Below, in pieces: positions 43,361 to 52,146 of a DNA stretch of 64,000 nucleotides. Under the pieces are notes generated by a model that was given only the letters and a program-made list of their open reading frames with translations, was not told the origin of the DNA and did not search any database. Numbering within the stretch: the stretch's first letter is position 1; each line of letters opens with the position of its first letter. A program made the translations under genes and the position numbers. Origin of the DNA: an uncultured Ruminococcus sp. (GTDB taxonomy: Bacteria; Bacillota; Clostridia; Oscillospirales; Ruminococcaceae); contig CANQJO010000008.1 in assembly GCA_947624255.1 (NCBI GenBank), forward strand, positions 1-64,000, in the 5' to 3' direction.

Positions 43361-43361
43361 A

Positions 43362-44564
43362 TTATAAAGTGCTGATGAGAGCGAGGGTATCTCTTGCAAT
43401 GAGAAGCTCCTCATTTGTGGGAACTACCCATACCTGAACCTTTGAATCCTCAGCAGAGATCCTTGTGAGTTTGCCTCTGAGACCGTCATTGACCTTTTCG
43501 TCAAGCTTGATGCCGAAGAATTCCATATCCTTGCATACAGCGGCTCTTACATCGTAGGCGTTTTCTCCGATACCGCCTGTGAATATAACCGCATCGAGAC
43601 CGTTCATAGCGGCAGCGTATGAACCGATGTACTTCTTTATCTCGTAAACGAGCATTTCGGAGACAAGCTGAGCTCTCTTGTTGCCGTGTTCGGCAGCCTC
43701 GGTGATGTCTCTGTTGTCGGAGGCAACGCCCGAAACTCCGAGAAAGCCCGACTTCTTGTTCATATAATCGCTCATTTCAGCAGGAGAGAATCCGTGCTTT
43801 GCGGCAACGAATGTAACGGCGGAGGGATCAACGCTTCCTGTACGTGTTCCCATTACAACACCGTCAAGGGGAGTGAATCCCATAGAGGTGTCAATAGATT
43901 TTCCGCCATCGATCGCTGTGATCGACGAGCCGTTTCCGAGATGACATGAAACGATCTTGAGATCCTTGATATCCCTGCCCATTGCCTCGGCAAGAGCGGC
44001 TGAAACAAAGCGGTGAGATGTGCCGTGGAAACCGTATTTTCTTACGTGGAGCTGCTGATAGTCGTCATAGGGAAGACCGAACATATATGCTTTCGGAGGC
44101 ATCGTCTGGTGGAAAGCAGTATCGAATACAGCTACCTGCGGAACGTTCTCGGGGATAACTTTCTTGCACGCCCACAGAGCAAGTGCATGAGCGTGATTGT
44201 GAACAGGAGCAAGCTCCTTGAGGTCGTCGATCTTCCGGATAACTTCATCGGTAACAAGAGTGGTCTTGTCGAATACCTCAGCGCCCTGAACTATTCTGTG
44301 ACCAACGGCAGAGATCTCGTCCATGCTCTTGATAACGGCTGCATCGCCCGTAGTGAGTGTTTCAACGAGCTTTTCAAAAGCCTCGGTGTGGGTGGGGAAG
44401 TTGCAGTCCTGTTCAAATACTCTGCCATCGCCGGTCTTGTGTGAGATATGGCCGTCGATACCGATCCTGTCGCAGTTTCCCTTAGCGATAACGCTCTCGT
44501 CCTTCATGTCGATGAGCTGATACTTGAGTGATGAGCTTCCTGCATTTACAACTAAAATGATCAT
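43362..44564 (-). CDS. ackA: Acetate kinase
   Basis: A protein of 400 residues making acetate and ATP from acetyl phosphate, the main ATP step of acetate fermentation. Signature residues: MIILVVNAGSSSLKYQLIDM at the start, VAVFDTAFHQTMPPKAYMFG, RKYGFHGTSHRFVS, VSCHLGNGSSITAIDGG, MGFTPLDGVVMGTRTG and FTGGIGENAYDVRAAVC. The ATG at 44564 with GAAAGGAAAG upstream gives the usual length. No phosphotransacetylase gene is next to it. It is divergent from tmcAL, whose product consumes acetate. Confidence 0.97.
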   Translation of the reverse strand: MIILVVNAGSSSLKYQLIDMKDESVIAKGNCDRIGIDGHISHKTGDGRVFEQDCNFPTHTEAFEKLVETLTTGDAAVIKSMDEISAVGHRIVQGAEVFDKTTLVTDEVIRKIDDLKELAPVHNHAHALALWACKKVIPENVPQVAVFDTAFHQTMPPKAYMFGLPYDDYQQLHVRKYGFHGTSHRFVSAALAEAMGRDIKDLKIVSCHLGNGSSITAIDGGKSIDTSMGFTPLDGVVMGTRTGSVDPSAVTFVAAKHGFSPAEMSDYMNKKSGFLGVSGVASDNRDITEAAEHGNKRAQLVSEMLVYEIKKYIGSYAAAMNGLDAVIFTGGIGENAYDVRAAVCKDMEFFGIKLDEKVNDGLRGKLTRISAEDSKVQVWVVPTNEELLIARDTLALISTL

Positions 44565-44722
44565 ATGTACTTTCCTTTCAATATAATCTGAGGCATGAAC
44601 TCCGGCAGGCGGAGCACATCCGTACAAATAATATTATATACCATTTTCAGTAAATTGCAAGTCCTTTTTTTAATTTTTATGATACAGATCCTGCTCCGGC
44701 AGAAAAAGAAAGAGGTAGAATT

Positions 44723-45925
44723 ATGAAAGTAAGCGGAATAATCTGTGAGTACAATCCATTCCACAACGGACATCTTTATCATATCCGTGAGACACGAAAA
44801 AACGGTGCAACGCATATAGTTGCCGTGATGAGCGGAAACTTTGTCCAGCGTGGAGATACTGCCATTATGGACAAAATTGAGAGAGCCCGTCTTGCGGTGC
44901 GTTCGGGAGCCGATCTGGTGATAGAGCTTCCGGTGCAGTATTGTCTTTCGTCCGCAGAGAATTTTGCTTCGGGAGCGGTATATCTGCTTAATTCTCTTGG
45001 TGCTGCACAGGAGATATCTTTCGGGAGCGAGTGCGGCGATGTTGAAAAGCTCTCCGAAGCACTTGATACCGTGGAGATGACAGCACTCTCCCATGCGGAG
45101 GAGATACGCAGCATAATGGAAAAGGGATATACATATCCCCGTGCGCTCAATTCCGTGATAAACGGCATTGAGCCCGAAATAGCATCAATAGTTGCCGAGC
45201 CGAACAATCTCCTTGCGATCGAGTATATGCGTGCGCTGAAAAAATACTCCTGCAAGATGAAGCCGTTCACAGTGAAGAGAATGAGCGCCGATCACGACAG
45301 CACAGCTCCTGCCGGAGAGTATGCAAGCGCCTCCTACATAAGAGAGTGCATCGCATCGGGAAAGGATATCTCCCGAATAAGCGAATACACGACATCTCTC
45401 TGGACTGATGCCGTATCGAATGCGGTACACAGCGGAGCAACAGCATCTCTTGAACGTCTGGAAAGAGTACTGCTTTACAAACTGAGGAGCACCGATCCGG
45501 AGGAGATCGCTGAGATCAGTGACGTAGGTCAGGGACTGGAGCACCGTATATACGGCGCAAGAATGGCAGGCTCGCTGGAGGAGCTTCTGTTCACGATAAA
45601 GACAAAACGCTACACAATGGCAAGAATACGCCGTATAATGCTTTCGCTGCTCATCGGGATAAAGAAATCCGATATGGAGGAGCTTCCGCCATACGGCAGG
45701 ATACTTGCTTTCAACGAAAGGGGAGCAGAGATACTTTCCGCAGCAAAGAGCTCAGCGAAGATACCCTACTCCTCGTCTCTTGCTAAACTTTCTCAGATAA
45801 ACGAGAAGGCGGAGCGCTTTGCCGAGCTGGAGGTTCGGGCATCTGACGTTTACGGACTTGCTCTTGAGACGGTGAACTCTGCCCAGAAGGACTACAGAGC
45901 AAAAATAATGATAGATATGGAGTGA
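44723..45925 (+). CDS. tmcAL: tRNA(Met) cytidine acetate ligase
   Basis: A protein of 400 residues of the TmcAL (YlbM) family, which activates acetate with ATP and makes N4-acetylcytidine at the wobble position of elongator tRNA-Met. The nucleotidyltransferase core has GIICEYNPFHNGHLYHI (HIGH-like), VVAVMSGNFVQRGDTAIMDK, and GADLVIELPVQYCLSSAENF, all characteristic. GAAAGAGGTAG stands upstream of the ATG. First gene of a tight plus-strand operon running to rsmI. Confidence 0.93.
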   Translation: MKVSGIICEYNPFHNGHLYHIRETRKNGATHIVAVMSGNFVQRGDTAIMDKIERARLAVRSGADLVIELPVQYCLSSAENFASGAVYLLNSLGAAQEISFGSECGDVEKLSEALDTVEMTALSHAEEIRSIMEKGYTYPRALNSVINGIEPEIASIVAEPNNLLAIEYMRALKKYSCKMKPFTVKRMSADHDSTAPAGEYASASYIRECIASGKDISRISEYTTSLWTDAVSNAVHSGATASLERLERVLLYKLRSTDPEEIAEISDVGQGLEHRIYGARMAGSLEELLFTIKTKRYTMARIRRIMLSLLIGIKKSDMEELPPYGRILAFNERGAEILSAAKSSAKIPYSSSLAKLSQINEKAERFAELEVRASDVYGLALETVNSAQKDYRAKIMIDME

Positions 45926-45929
45926 GCCG

Positions 45930-46853
45930 ATGGCTTATAGATTTTTGAATACCGCAGTCTGTGCCGTCTGTGCGGCAGCTTTGGTGTCATGCGGAAGAAC
46001 GATACCTACGGTACGGGAAAGCACTTCTTCCGGTATATCTGCGGCAACACAGCAGACAATGCTGATGCCGACGGACAATACTACAGAAGCATCTGCTGCT
46101 CATGAAGAGCCTTCCACCGAGCAGTTCAGCCTTGATATATCATATACGAGCGGCGAAATGCCCGAATCGTATATTATCGAGGGATTTGAGACAGTCATGC
46201 AGGAGCCGGAGCTTCCCACGGGCTGTGAAGTGGTGAGTCTTGCGCAAACGCTGAATTTCTGCGGATTTTCCATTGACAAGGTGGAGCTGGCAGATGAATT
46301 CATGCCTATTGATTTCAGCGGCTCTGTCACAATGGAAGAGGCATATGTCGGCGATCCCAAGGCAAACAACGGATTCGGCTGTTATGCGCCGGTGATAGTC
46401 CTGACGGCAGACGATTACTTTCAGTCGATAGATTCTCCCTGCTATGCCGCTGACCTGACGGGAACGGGATTCCGTGATCTTTTCTGTCAGATAGCGGAAG
46501 GCAGACCTGTCATCGTCTGGACGACCATTGGTCTGCGTGAGACATATCCCAACTACAAATTCACCACAGGCAGCGGCGAGGAGTTTTGGTTCAACGACTA
46601 TCAGCACTGCATGACACTCTATGGCTATGACATTGAAAGCGATATCGTATATGCGGCAGATCCTCTTGTGGGAAATTGCGAATACTCCATGTCCCTGTTT
46701 GAGAAGATCTATGAGATAATGGGCAGACAGGCGGTCATCATCTGCGGAGATTCCGACACTCCGGGGCATTACGCTCCCATAGAGGATAAGCCTGAGTCTC
46801 CCATGAAAAGCCGTAATCATAAGAAAGAGGAAGAAAATGCTGCTCAGGAGTGA
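45930..46853 (+). CDS. C39-like peptidase-domain lipoprotein
   Basis: A protein of 307 residues. A signal peptide with lipobox AALVSCG (lipidated C21) is followed by a Ser/Thr-rich spacer. The main domain resembles bacterial C39-like cysteine peptidases: LPTGCEVVSLAQTLNF with C99 as the likely nucleophile, GRPVIVWTTIGLRETYPN, and QHCMTLYGYDIESDIVYAAD with the His. The substrate is unknown; it would act outside the membrane. It starts 4 bases after tmcAL and overlaps the HAD gene by 17 bases. Confidence 0.85.
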   Translation: MAYRFLNTAVCAVCAAALVSCGRTIPTVRESTSSGISAATQQTMLMPTDNTTEASAAHEEPSTEQFSLDISYTSGEMPESYIIEGFETVMQEPELPTGCEVVSLAQTLNFCGFSIDKVELADEFMPIDFSGSVTMEEAYVGDPKANNGFGCYAPVIVLTADDYFQSIDSPCYAADLTGTGFRDLFCQIAEGRPVIVWTTIGLRETYPNYKFTTGSGEEFWFNDYQHCMTLYGYDIESDIVYAADPLVGNCEYSMSLFEKIYEIMGRQAVIICGDSDTPGHYAPIEDKPESPMKSRNHKKEEENAAQE

Positions 46854-47514
46854 TATTGTCAGGGGAGTCATATTCGATCTGGACGGAACGCTCATAGACT
46901 CAATGGGCATCTGGACGGAGATCGACAGGAGATTCCTTATGGAAAACGGTATCGAAGATCCGCCGCCGGAGGTCTCGGATAAGGTGAAAAAAATGACGAT
47001 ATTCGATTCCTCCGGATATTTTATAGAAACCTTTGAGCTTGACTGCACTGTGGAGCAGGTCATCAAACGTATAGAGGAGTTGGTGCGTGAGGAATACGAG
47101 CACCATATCCCCCTTAAACCGGGAGCAATGGAGCTTCTTGACCGCCTTGACAGAGAGGGCATACCATACGGTATCGCCACGGCTACATACAAGTCTCTTG
47201 CGGAGGCAGTCCTGCGCCGATGCGGCATATCGGAGCGTTTCCGGTTTATCCTGACGGACAGGGAGTATCCTAACGGCAAGGGCTGTCCCGATATATTTAT
47301 CGGCGGTGCTGAGCTTCTGGGTCTCGGACCGGGAGAGATAGCGGTGATAGATGATTCCCTGCATTGCATAGAAACGGCGAAAAATGCGGGTTTTATTACA
47401 TTGGGAATATATGATAAGTTCTCTGCCGGAGAGCGTGAAAAGCTGATCTCGGCAGCGGATCATTTTGCAGAGAGCCTTGAGGAGGTTCTTGTTATGTGTG
47501 GTGGATCAGAATGA
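46837..47514 (+). CDS. HAD-superfamily phosphatase/phosphoglucomutase-like protein
   Basis: A protein of 225 residues with HAD motifs: I VIFDLDGTLIDSMGIW (nucleophile Asp and general acid Asp), II IATATYKS, III/IV with Lys in EYPNGKGCPDIF and VIDDSLHCIETAKNAG. An alpha-helical cap lies between motifs I and II, as in the beta-phosphoglucomutase/phosphatase subgroup. The substrate cannot be told. It overlaps its neighbours on both sides, the mnmA start by 4 bases. Confidence 0.88.
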   Translation: MLLRSDIVRGVIFDLDGTLIDSMGIWTEIDRRFLMENGIEDPPPEVSDKVKKMTIFDSSGYFIETFELDCTVEQVIKRIEELVREEYEHHIPLKPGAMELLDRLDREGIPYGIATATYKSLAEAVLRRCGISERFRFILTDREYPNGKGCPDIFIGGAELLGLGPGEIAVIDDSLHCIETAKNAGFITLGIYDKFSAGEREKLISAADHFAESLEEVLVMCGGSE

Positions 47515-48581
47515 AGAAGGTCATGGTAGGAATGAGCGGCGGAGTTGACAGCTCCGTAGCGGCGCTGCTCCTGAAAGATAGCGGCTATGAAGTAATGGGT
47601 GTCACGCTGAAACTTTTTTCCGATGATGATATATCGCAGGCAGAGGGCAGGACGTGCTGTTCTCTTTCCGATGTCATTGACGCAAGAAGCGTGGCATATC
47701 GCCTCGGCTTTGAGCATCTTGTGTTTAATTTCAAGGATAATTTCCGTGAGCACGTAATGAATAATTTTGCAGATATGTATCTCTGCGGAAGAACGCCGAA
47801 TCCCTGCATCGAGTGCAACAGATATGTGAAGTTTGACAAGATGCTCCGCAGGGCGATCGAGCTTGGTTATGACTATATCGCAACGGGGCACTATGCTGTG
47901 AATGAATATGATGAGAGCACCGGACGGTGGCTGCTGAAACGTCCTGCCGACAGAAGTAAGGATCAGACGTATGTGCTGTACTCACTCACACAGGAGCAGC
48001 TTGCTCATACGCTTTTCCCTTTAGGAGGACTGGAAAAAAGTCAGGTGAGAAAAATCGCAGAAGAGGCAGGACTTGTAAACTCCGGCAAGCCGGACAGTCA
48101 GGATATATGCTTTGTTCCGGACGGCGATTATGCCGGATTTATACGGCGTTTTACCGGAGCGGACGCTCCTCCGGGAGAATTTATCGACATGGAGGGGAAC
48201 GTCATAGGCGAGCATAAGGGCTTGATAAATTATACCATTGGTCAGCGCAAGGGGCTTGGCATTGCTCTGGGAAGACCTGCTTACGTGGTCAAAAAGGATA
48301 TCCTTACCAACAGGATAACGATCGGCGATGAGAGCGATCTGTATACCGATTCTCTTGTTGCATCGGACGTGAATCTTATTTCCGCAGATGAAATTACAGA
48401 GCCTGTGAGAGTCACGGCAAAAACACGCTACAGACAGACCGAACAGCCTGCTGTGCTCTCATATCAGGGAGACGGGAAGTATTCTCTGGTGTTTGACACT
48501 CCTCAGAGAGCGATAACAAGCGGTCAGGCTGTGGTTTTTTACGACGGAGATATCGTAGTCGGCGGAGGAACGATAAATTGA
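47511..48581 (+). CDS. mnmA: tRNA-specific 2-thiouridylase
   Basis: A protein of 356 residues that thiolates the wobble uridine of tRNA-Lys, -Glu and -Gln. It has the ATP pyrophosphatase loop VMVGMSGGVDSSVAALLL, the first catalytic Cys in TPNPCIECNRYVKF, and the second in KPDSQDICFVPDGDY, plus the TIGQRKGLGIALG region. The ATG at 47511 overlaps the HAD stop (ATGA). Length normal. Confidence 0.95.
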   Translation: MKKVMVGMSGGVDSSVAALLLKDSGYEVMGVTLKLFSDDDISQAEGRTCCSLSDVIDARSVAYRLGFEHLVFNFKDNFREHVMNNFADMYLCGRTPNPCIECNRYVKFDKMLRRAIELGYDYIATGHYAVNEYDESTGRWLLKRPADRSKDQTYVLYSLTQEQLAHTLFPLGGLEKSQVRKIAEEAGLVNSGKPDSQDICFVPDGDYAGFIRRFTGADAPPGEFIDMEGNVIGEHKGLINYTIGQRKGLGIALGRPAYVVKKDILTNRITIGDESDLYTDSLVASDVNLISADEITEPVRVTAKTRYRQTEQPAVLSYQGDGKYSLVFDTPQRAITSGQAVVFYDGDIVVGGGTIN

Positions 48582-49345
48582 ACGATCATAGATTTGAAAG
48601 GCTGACGGACAAAATATATGTCTGTACCGGCAAGGATCACCGCTTCGGAACGGACGCATTCCTGCTTACGGATTTTTCCGGCTACAGGCATAAGGACAAG
48701 GTCTGCGATCTTGGTACGGGGTGTGGGATAATTCCGCTTATTATGCAGAAAAGGCAGCCGCCGGAGATCATCTATGCGGTGGATATACAGCAGGGAGCGA
48801 TAGATCAGCTTCGGCTTGGTATAGAAAAAAGTCATGCGCAGGGCATAGTTCCGGTCTGTGCCGATCTCAGGCAGCTGTGGGAGAATGCACCTTTAAAAAA
48901 ACTTGATCTTGTGACGTGCAATCCGCCTTATAAAGCAGAGGATACCGGAATTCAAAGCGCATCAGATGCACAGAGGATAGCTCGTCATGAAATAATGTGC
49001 AACATCGGAGATGTATGTACGGCGGCGGCAAAGCTCCTGAAATTCGGAGGGCGGCTCTGTATGTGCAATCGCCCCGAGAGGCTGGCAGATGTTATTTATG
49101 CGATGAAATGCAGCAATATCGAGCCGAAGCGGATACGCTTCGTGTCTAAGACTCCCGAACATAAGCCGTGGCTGTTCCTCATTGAGGGAAAACTGGGAGC
49201 AAAGCCGTTCATGACCGTAGAGCCGCAGCTCTATATCCGCAGTGGGGACGATTTTTCCGATGAGCTGAAAAAAATCTATGCAGAGGGGGAAGACAGCAGT
49301 GAGCGGAGCTCTTTACGTGGTGGGAACACCGATAGGCAACCTTGA
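48578..49345 (+). CDS. trmN6: tRNA1(Val) adenine-37 N6-methyltransferase-like
   Basis: A SAM-dependent methyltransferase of 255 residues. The SAM-binding site is KVCDLGTGCGIIPLIM, and the amino-methylating motif NPPYKAEDTGIQS and the opening RFGTDAFLLTDFS are typical of the TrmN6/YfiC family. It starts with TTG overlapping the mnmA stop (TTGA), with GGAGGA upstream, and its end overlaps rsmI by 47 bases. The exact target nucleotide is inferred from family. Confidence 0.88.
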   Translation: MNDHRFERLTDKIYVCTGKDHRFGTDAFLLTDFSGYRHKDKVCDLGTGCGIIPLIMQKRQPPEIIYAVDIQQGAIDQLRLGIEKSHAQGIVPVCADLRQLWENAPLKKLDLVTCNPPYKAEDTGIQSASDAQRIARHEIMCNIGDVCTAAAKLLKFGGRLCMCNRPERLADVIYAMKCSNIEPKRIRFVSKTPEHKPWLFLIEGKLGAKPFMTVEPQLYIRSGDDFSDELKKIYAEGEDSSERSSLRGGNTDRQP

Positions 49346-50129
49346 CGACATAACGCTTCGTCAGCTTGAAACACTCAGGAGCGTTGATTTCATATGCGCC
49401 GAGGATACACGTGTCACGCTGAAACTTCTGAATCATTTTGAGATAAAGAACACTCTTGTGAGTTTTCACCGGCACAGCACTCCTGCCGATGCACAGCGCA
49501 TCATTGAGCGCATTGCTGCCGGTGAGAACTGCGCTGTTGTCACCGATGCGGGAATGCCGTGCATTTCAGATCCGGGAGAGATCCTCGTAAAGCTGTGTGC
49601 TGAAAAGGGTATTGATGTCAAGGTCGTTCCCGGACCGAGTGCAGTTGTATCAGCGGTGGCTGTCTCCGGGCTGGACGCAGGACGTTTCACCTTTGAAGGA
49701 TTTCTTCCCGTTCCGAAAAAAAAGCGTCGGGAGCGGATCGAACATCTCAAAAGCGAGACAGCACTCATGGTTTTTTATGAGGCTCCGCACAAGCTCAGAG
49801 GCACTCTTGACGATTTGACTGAGGCTTTCGGCGACAGGAGAGTTGCTCTCTGCCGTGAGCTTACGAAGCTTCACGAGGAGGTGCTTCGCATGACTCTCTC
49901 TCAGGCGGCGGAGTATTATACCGAAAATGAGCCGAGAGGAGAATATGTTCTTGTGGTCGAGGGAGCTGCTGTAAGTCCGGGTGAGTCAATGACGATAGAA
50001 GAAGCTCTTGAACGGGTGAAGGAGCTGGTCGATTCGGGAGAGCGTCCGGCTGATGCGTGCAGGACAGCGGCAAAGGAAAGCGGATTCCGCAAGGGAGAGC
50101 TGTACTCAGCCTTTTGCAGGGAAAAATAA
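49299..50129 (+). CDS. rsmI: 16S rRNA C1402 2'-O-methyltransferase
   Basis: A protein of 276 residues that methylates the ribose of C1402 in 16S rRNA. The tetrapyrrole-methylase-type fold is clear: LYVVGTPIGNLDDITLRQLE, CAEDTRVTLKLLNHF, SFHRHSTPADAQRI, VTDAGMPCISDPGEILV and VPGPSAVVSAVAVSGL. The GTG at 49299 with AGAGGGGGAAG upstream is preferred over the ATG at 49278. Together with mnmA, trmN6 and tmcAL it makes an RNA-modification operon. Confidence 0.93.
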   Translation: MSGALYVVGTPIGNLDDITLRQLETLRSVDFICAEDTRVTLKLLNHFEIKNTLVSFHRHSTPADAQRIIERIAAGENCAVVTDAGMPCISDPGEILVKLCAEKGIDVKVVPGPSAVVSAVAVSGLDAGRFTFEGFLPVPKKKRRERIEHLKSETALMVFYEAPHKLRGTLDDLTEAFGDRRVALCRELTKLHEEVLRMTLSQAAEYYTENEPRGEYVLVVEGAAVSPGESMTIEEALERVKELVDSGERPADACRTAAKESGFRKGELYSAFCREK

Positions 50130-50193
50130 CCGTTAGCGTGATGCTGCATCTCTCGGATCTTTTGTGATAAAATCGTGAAATATAAAAAACTGC

Positions 50194-50222
50194 TTGCAAT
50201 ATATTGCGGCATATGGTATAAT
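50194..50222 (+). promoter_or_regulatory. Promoter of the PHP-domain gene leader
   Basis: TTGCAA, 17 bases, TATAAT with an extended -10 (TGGTATAAT). Transcription would start near 50229, giving a leader of almost 100 bases. Confidence 0.6.
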
Positions 50223-50228
50223 TAAAAG

Positions 50229-50325
50229 CGAATCACTCAGCCGCTGATGGCGGCAGGCAAGGAATGACCGCAGTTATGGGGTCTCCCCGAATGAGTCCTT
50301 GAAGGCTGCGGAGAAGGAGGTTATT
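50229..50325 (+). ncRNA. Structured 5' leader RNA, class unknown
   Basis: Several helices can be drawn: a closing helix CAGCC (50238-50242) with GGCTG (50304-50308), a hairpin GCCGC/GCGGC (50240-50254, competing with the first), a long-range stem CAAGGA (50258-50263) with TCCTTG (50296-50301), and an inner hairpin GGGG/CCCC (50278-50288). ACTCA (50235) can also pair with TGAGT (50293), so alternative folds exist. The ribosome binding site AAGGAGG lies right after. It could be a riboswitch-like element; no known class was recognised. Confidence 0.45.
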
Positions 50326-51168
50326 ATGATCTGCGATCTGCATTGCCATACAAAACTGTCTGACGGATCACTCGGCATAGAGGAAGTCATAGATCAGGCG
50401 AAGCGTATGGGTATAGACTGGATCTCAATTACAGACCACGACACAATGGCTTCATTTTCACGTGCAGATGTGCTTGGCGAACGTTCCGATATAAAAATAC
50501 TCCATGGTGTGGAGCTTTCCGCATGGGACAAGGAGAGAAACAGCAAAGTCCATATTCTCTGCTATGCGCCGTCGAAGCCTGACAGACTGGAGGGACTGTG
50601 TCTCAAATCATGTGAGATAAGAAAAGCCTGCTCCAAAGAGATGATAGACAAGGTCATGAAAAAATTCCCCATACCGCTTGAAAGCATACTCAGACATACA
50701 ACGTCTTCAAAAAGCATTTTCAAGCAGCATATAATGCGTGCGCTGATAGATTACGGCTATGCGCTGGAATTCTACGGCGACCTTGACAGAGAGCTGTTCA
50801 ATCCGCAGTCGGGGAGCTGCTATGTGGAGCGTGAATATCCCGATGTGAATTTTGTGATCGACCTGATACATACTGCAAAGGGAGTCGCAGTTATGGCTCA
50901 TCCCGCACAGTATGACAATATCGAGCTTCTGGAGGAGCTTGCAAAAAAAGGAAAGATAGACGGCGTTGAGGTGGATCACTACTCGGCAGATGAAAGCTAC
51001 AGAAAAGAGCTTTCTGCTCTTGCGGAAAAATACGGTCTTATCGAAACAGGAGGCTCGGATTTCCACGGACTTTACAACAATGTGCCGTCACATCTCGGAA
51101 GCCGCTCTACTACAAAAGCAAACCTTGACAGGATACTCAAACTCGCTTCAAAAAAGCAGAAGGAGTAA
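50326..51168 (+). CDS. PHP-domain phosphoesterase
   Basis: A protein of 280 residues with the PHP metal-binding motifs: I DLHCHTKLSDG, II SITDHDTMASF, III HGVELSAWDKERNSKVHILC, and later MAHPAQYD and GGSDFHGL. It matches the stand-alone PHP family (YciV/RNase AM-like) that includes nucleotide phosphatases and 5'-3' exonucleases; the reaction here is not certain. The ATG at 50326 with AAGGAGG is clear. It has its own promoter and structured leader and is followed 3 bases later by the YdcF-family gene. Confidence 0.88.
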   Translation: MICDLHCHTKLSDGSLGIEEVIDQAKRMGIDWISITDHDTMASFSRADVLGERSDIKILHGVELSAWDKERNSKVHILCYAPSKPDRLEGLCLKSCEIRKACSKEMIDKVMKKFPIPLESILRHTTSSKSIFKQHIMRALIDYGYALEFYGDLDRELFNPQSGSCYVEREYPDVNFVIDLIHTAKGVAVMAHPAQYDNIELLEELAKKGKIDGVEVDHYSADESYRKELSALAEKYGLIETGGSDFHGLYNNVPSHLGSRSTTKANLDRILKLASKKQKE

Positions 51169-51171
51169 TAA

Positions 51172-51954
51172 ATGCCTATTTACGTAAAAACAGGAATGAG
51201 AGTTGCAGCAGCTCTCATTTCTTTTATGATGATGGTGATCTTCCTCATACCTGTTCAGCGGGGGATAATCAATATCGGGAACTGTTTTGGCGCAGGCGCA
51301 TCGGCAGCTCTCGGCATGATATTCACATTCCCGGATCATTTTGTCAGGCTGATAAAGCATCTTTGGGAGAGCGCTGCCGGAAAAGCAGCAGTCATATCCG
51401 CCGGAGTGCTTTGTGCTGCTTTTATAATATATGCGGTCACGGTGAGCGTACTGATGATGCGTGCCGCCTCTGACAGACCGAAAAATGATAAGGCACTGCT
51501 CATAGTGCTCGGCTGTCAGGTGAAGAACGGTGCTCCCGGCCGTATGCTTGCAAGCAGGCTCGATGCGGCGTATGATTTTCTTGCGGAGCACGATGAGGCT
51601 GCGGCAGTCGTCTCCGGAGGGCAGGGCAGCGATGAGAGCATCAGTGAGGCGCAGTGTATGAGAGACTATCTTGTGTCACGGGGAATATCCTCCGATAGGA
51701 TATACATGGAGGACAGATCCACAAGTACAGAGGAGAATCTCAGATTCTCACTTGAGCTTATAAGGAACAGAGGACTTTCGGGAGAAATTACAATAGTAAC
51801 GGACGGATTTCATCAGTTGAGAGCTGAAATGCTTGCCAAAAGGTCGGGTGTCGATACGAAAAACATATCAGCATCGACCATGTGGTGGCTGCTCCCGACC
51901 TATTGGGTAAGGGAGTGGTTCGGCATTGCATACTATATAGTATCCGGAGGGTGA
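51172..51954 (+). CDS. YdcF/SanA-family (DUF218) membrane protein
   Basis: A protein of 260 residues with two or three membrane segments in the first 95 residues and a DUF218 domain after them: LLIVLGCQVKNGAPGRMLAS, AAVVSGGQGSDESISEAQCM, STSTEENLRFSLELI and VTDGFHQLRAEMLAKRSGV. Members affect envelope integrity, but the reaction is not known. It follows the PHP gene directly and precedes a 61-residue gene by 6 bases. Confidence 0.85.
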   Translation: MPIYVKTGMRVAAALISFMMMVIFLIPVQRGIINIGNCFGAGASAALGMIFTFPDHFVRLIKHLWESAAGKAAVISAGVLCAAFIIYAVTVSVLMMRAASDRPKNDKALLIVLGCQVKNGAPGRMLASRLDAAYDFLAEHDEAAAVVSGGQGSDESISEAQCMRDYLVSRGISSDRIYMEDRSTSTEENLRFSLELIRNRGLSGEITIVTDGFHQLRAEMLAKRSGVDTKNISASTMWWLLPTYWVREWFGIAYYIVSGG

Positions 51955-51960
51955 TCGTCA

Positions 51961-52146
51961 ATGGCATTTGTAATAAAACATAAGGATGGTCGGTATCTTG
52001 CAACGAAAAGGATCCTTGTGGAAAACATCAGATTTGCCCGTGTTTTTGAGGATCGTAATACCGCAAAAAGGTATATTTATGATTCGTTGATCGAAACAAA
52101 GAAACTGTTTATTGAAGAGATAACCGACATGGAGGTGTTTGAATGA
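51961..52146 (+). CDS. Small hypothetical protein, 61 aa
   Basis: A basic 61-residue protein, MAFVIKHKDGRYLATKRILV and onward, with a beta-alpha pattern (FARVFEDRNTAKRYIYDSLI). No family recognised. Its stop overlaps the start of the secreted protease gene by 4 bases (ATGA), so the two are translationally coupled, which makes it more likely to be real. Confidence 0.55.
   Translation: MAFVIKHKDGRYLATKRILVENIRFARVFEDRNTAKRYIYDSLIETKKLFIEEITDMEVFE

Noticed and set aside
50229..50325. Assignment of the PHP leader to a known riboswitch (ZTP, fluoride, T-box)
   Set aside because: None of the diagnostic conserved strings of these classes could be found by eye.
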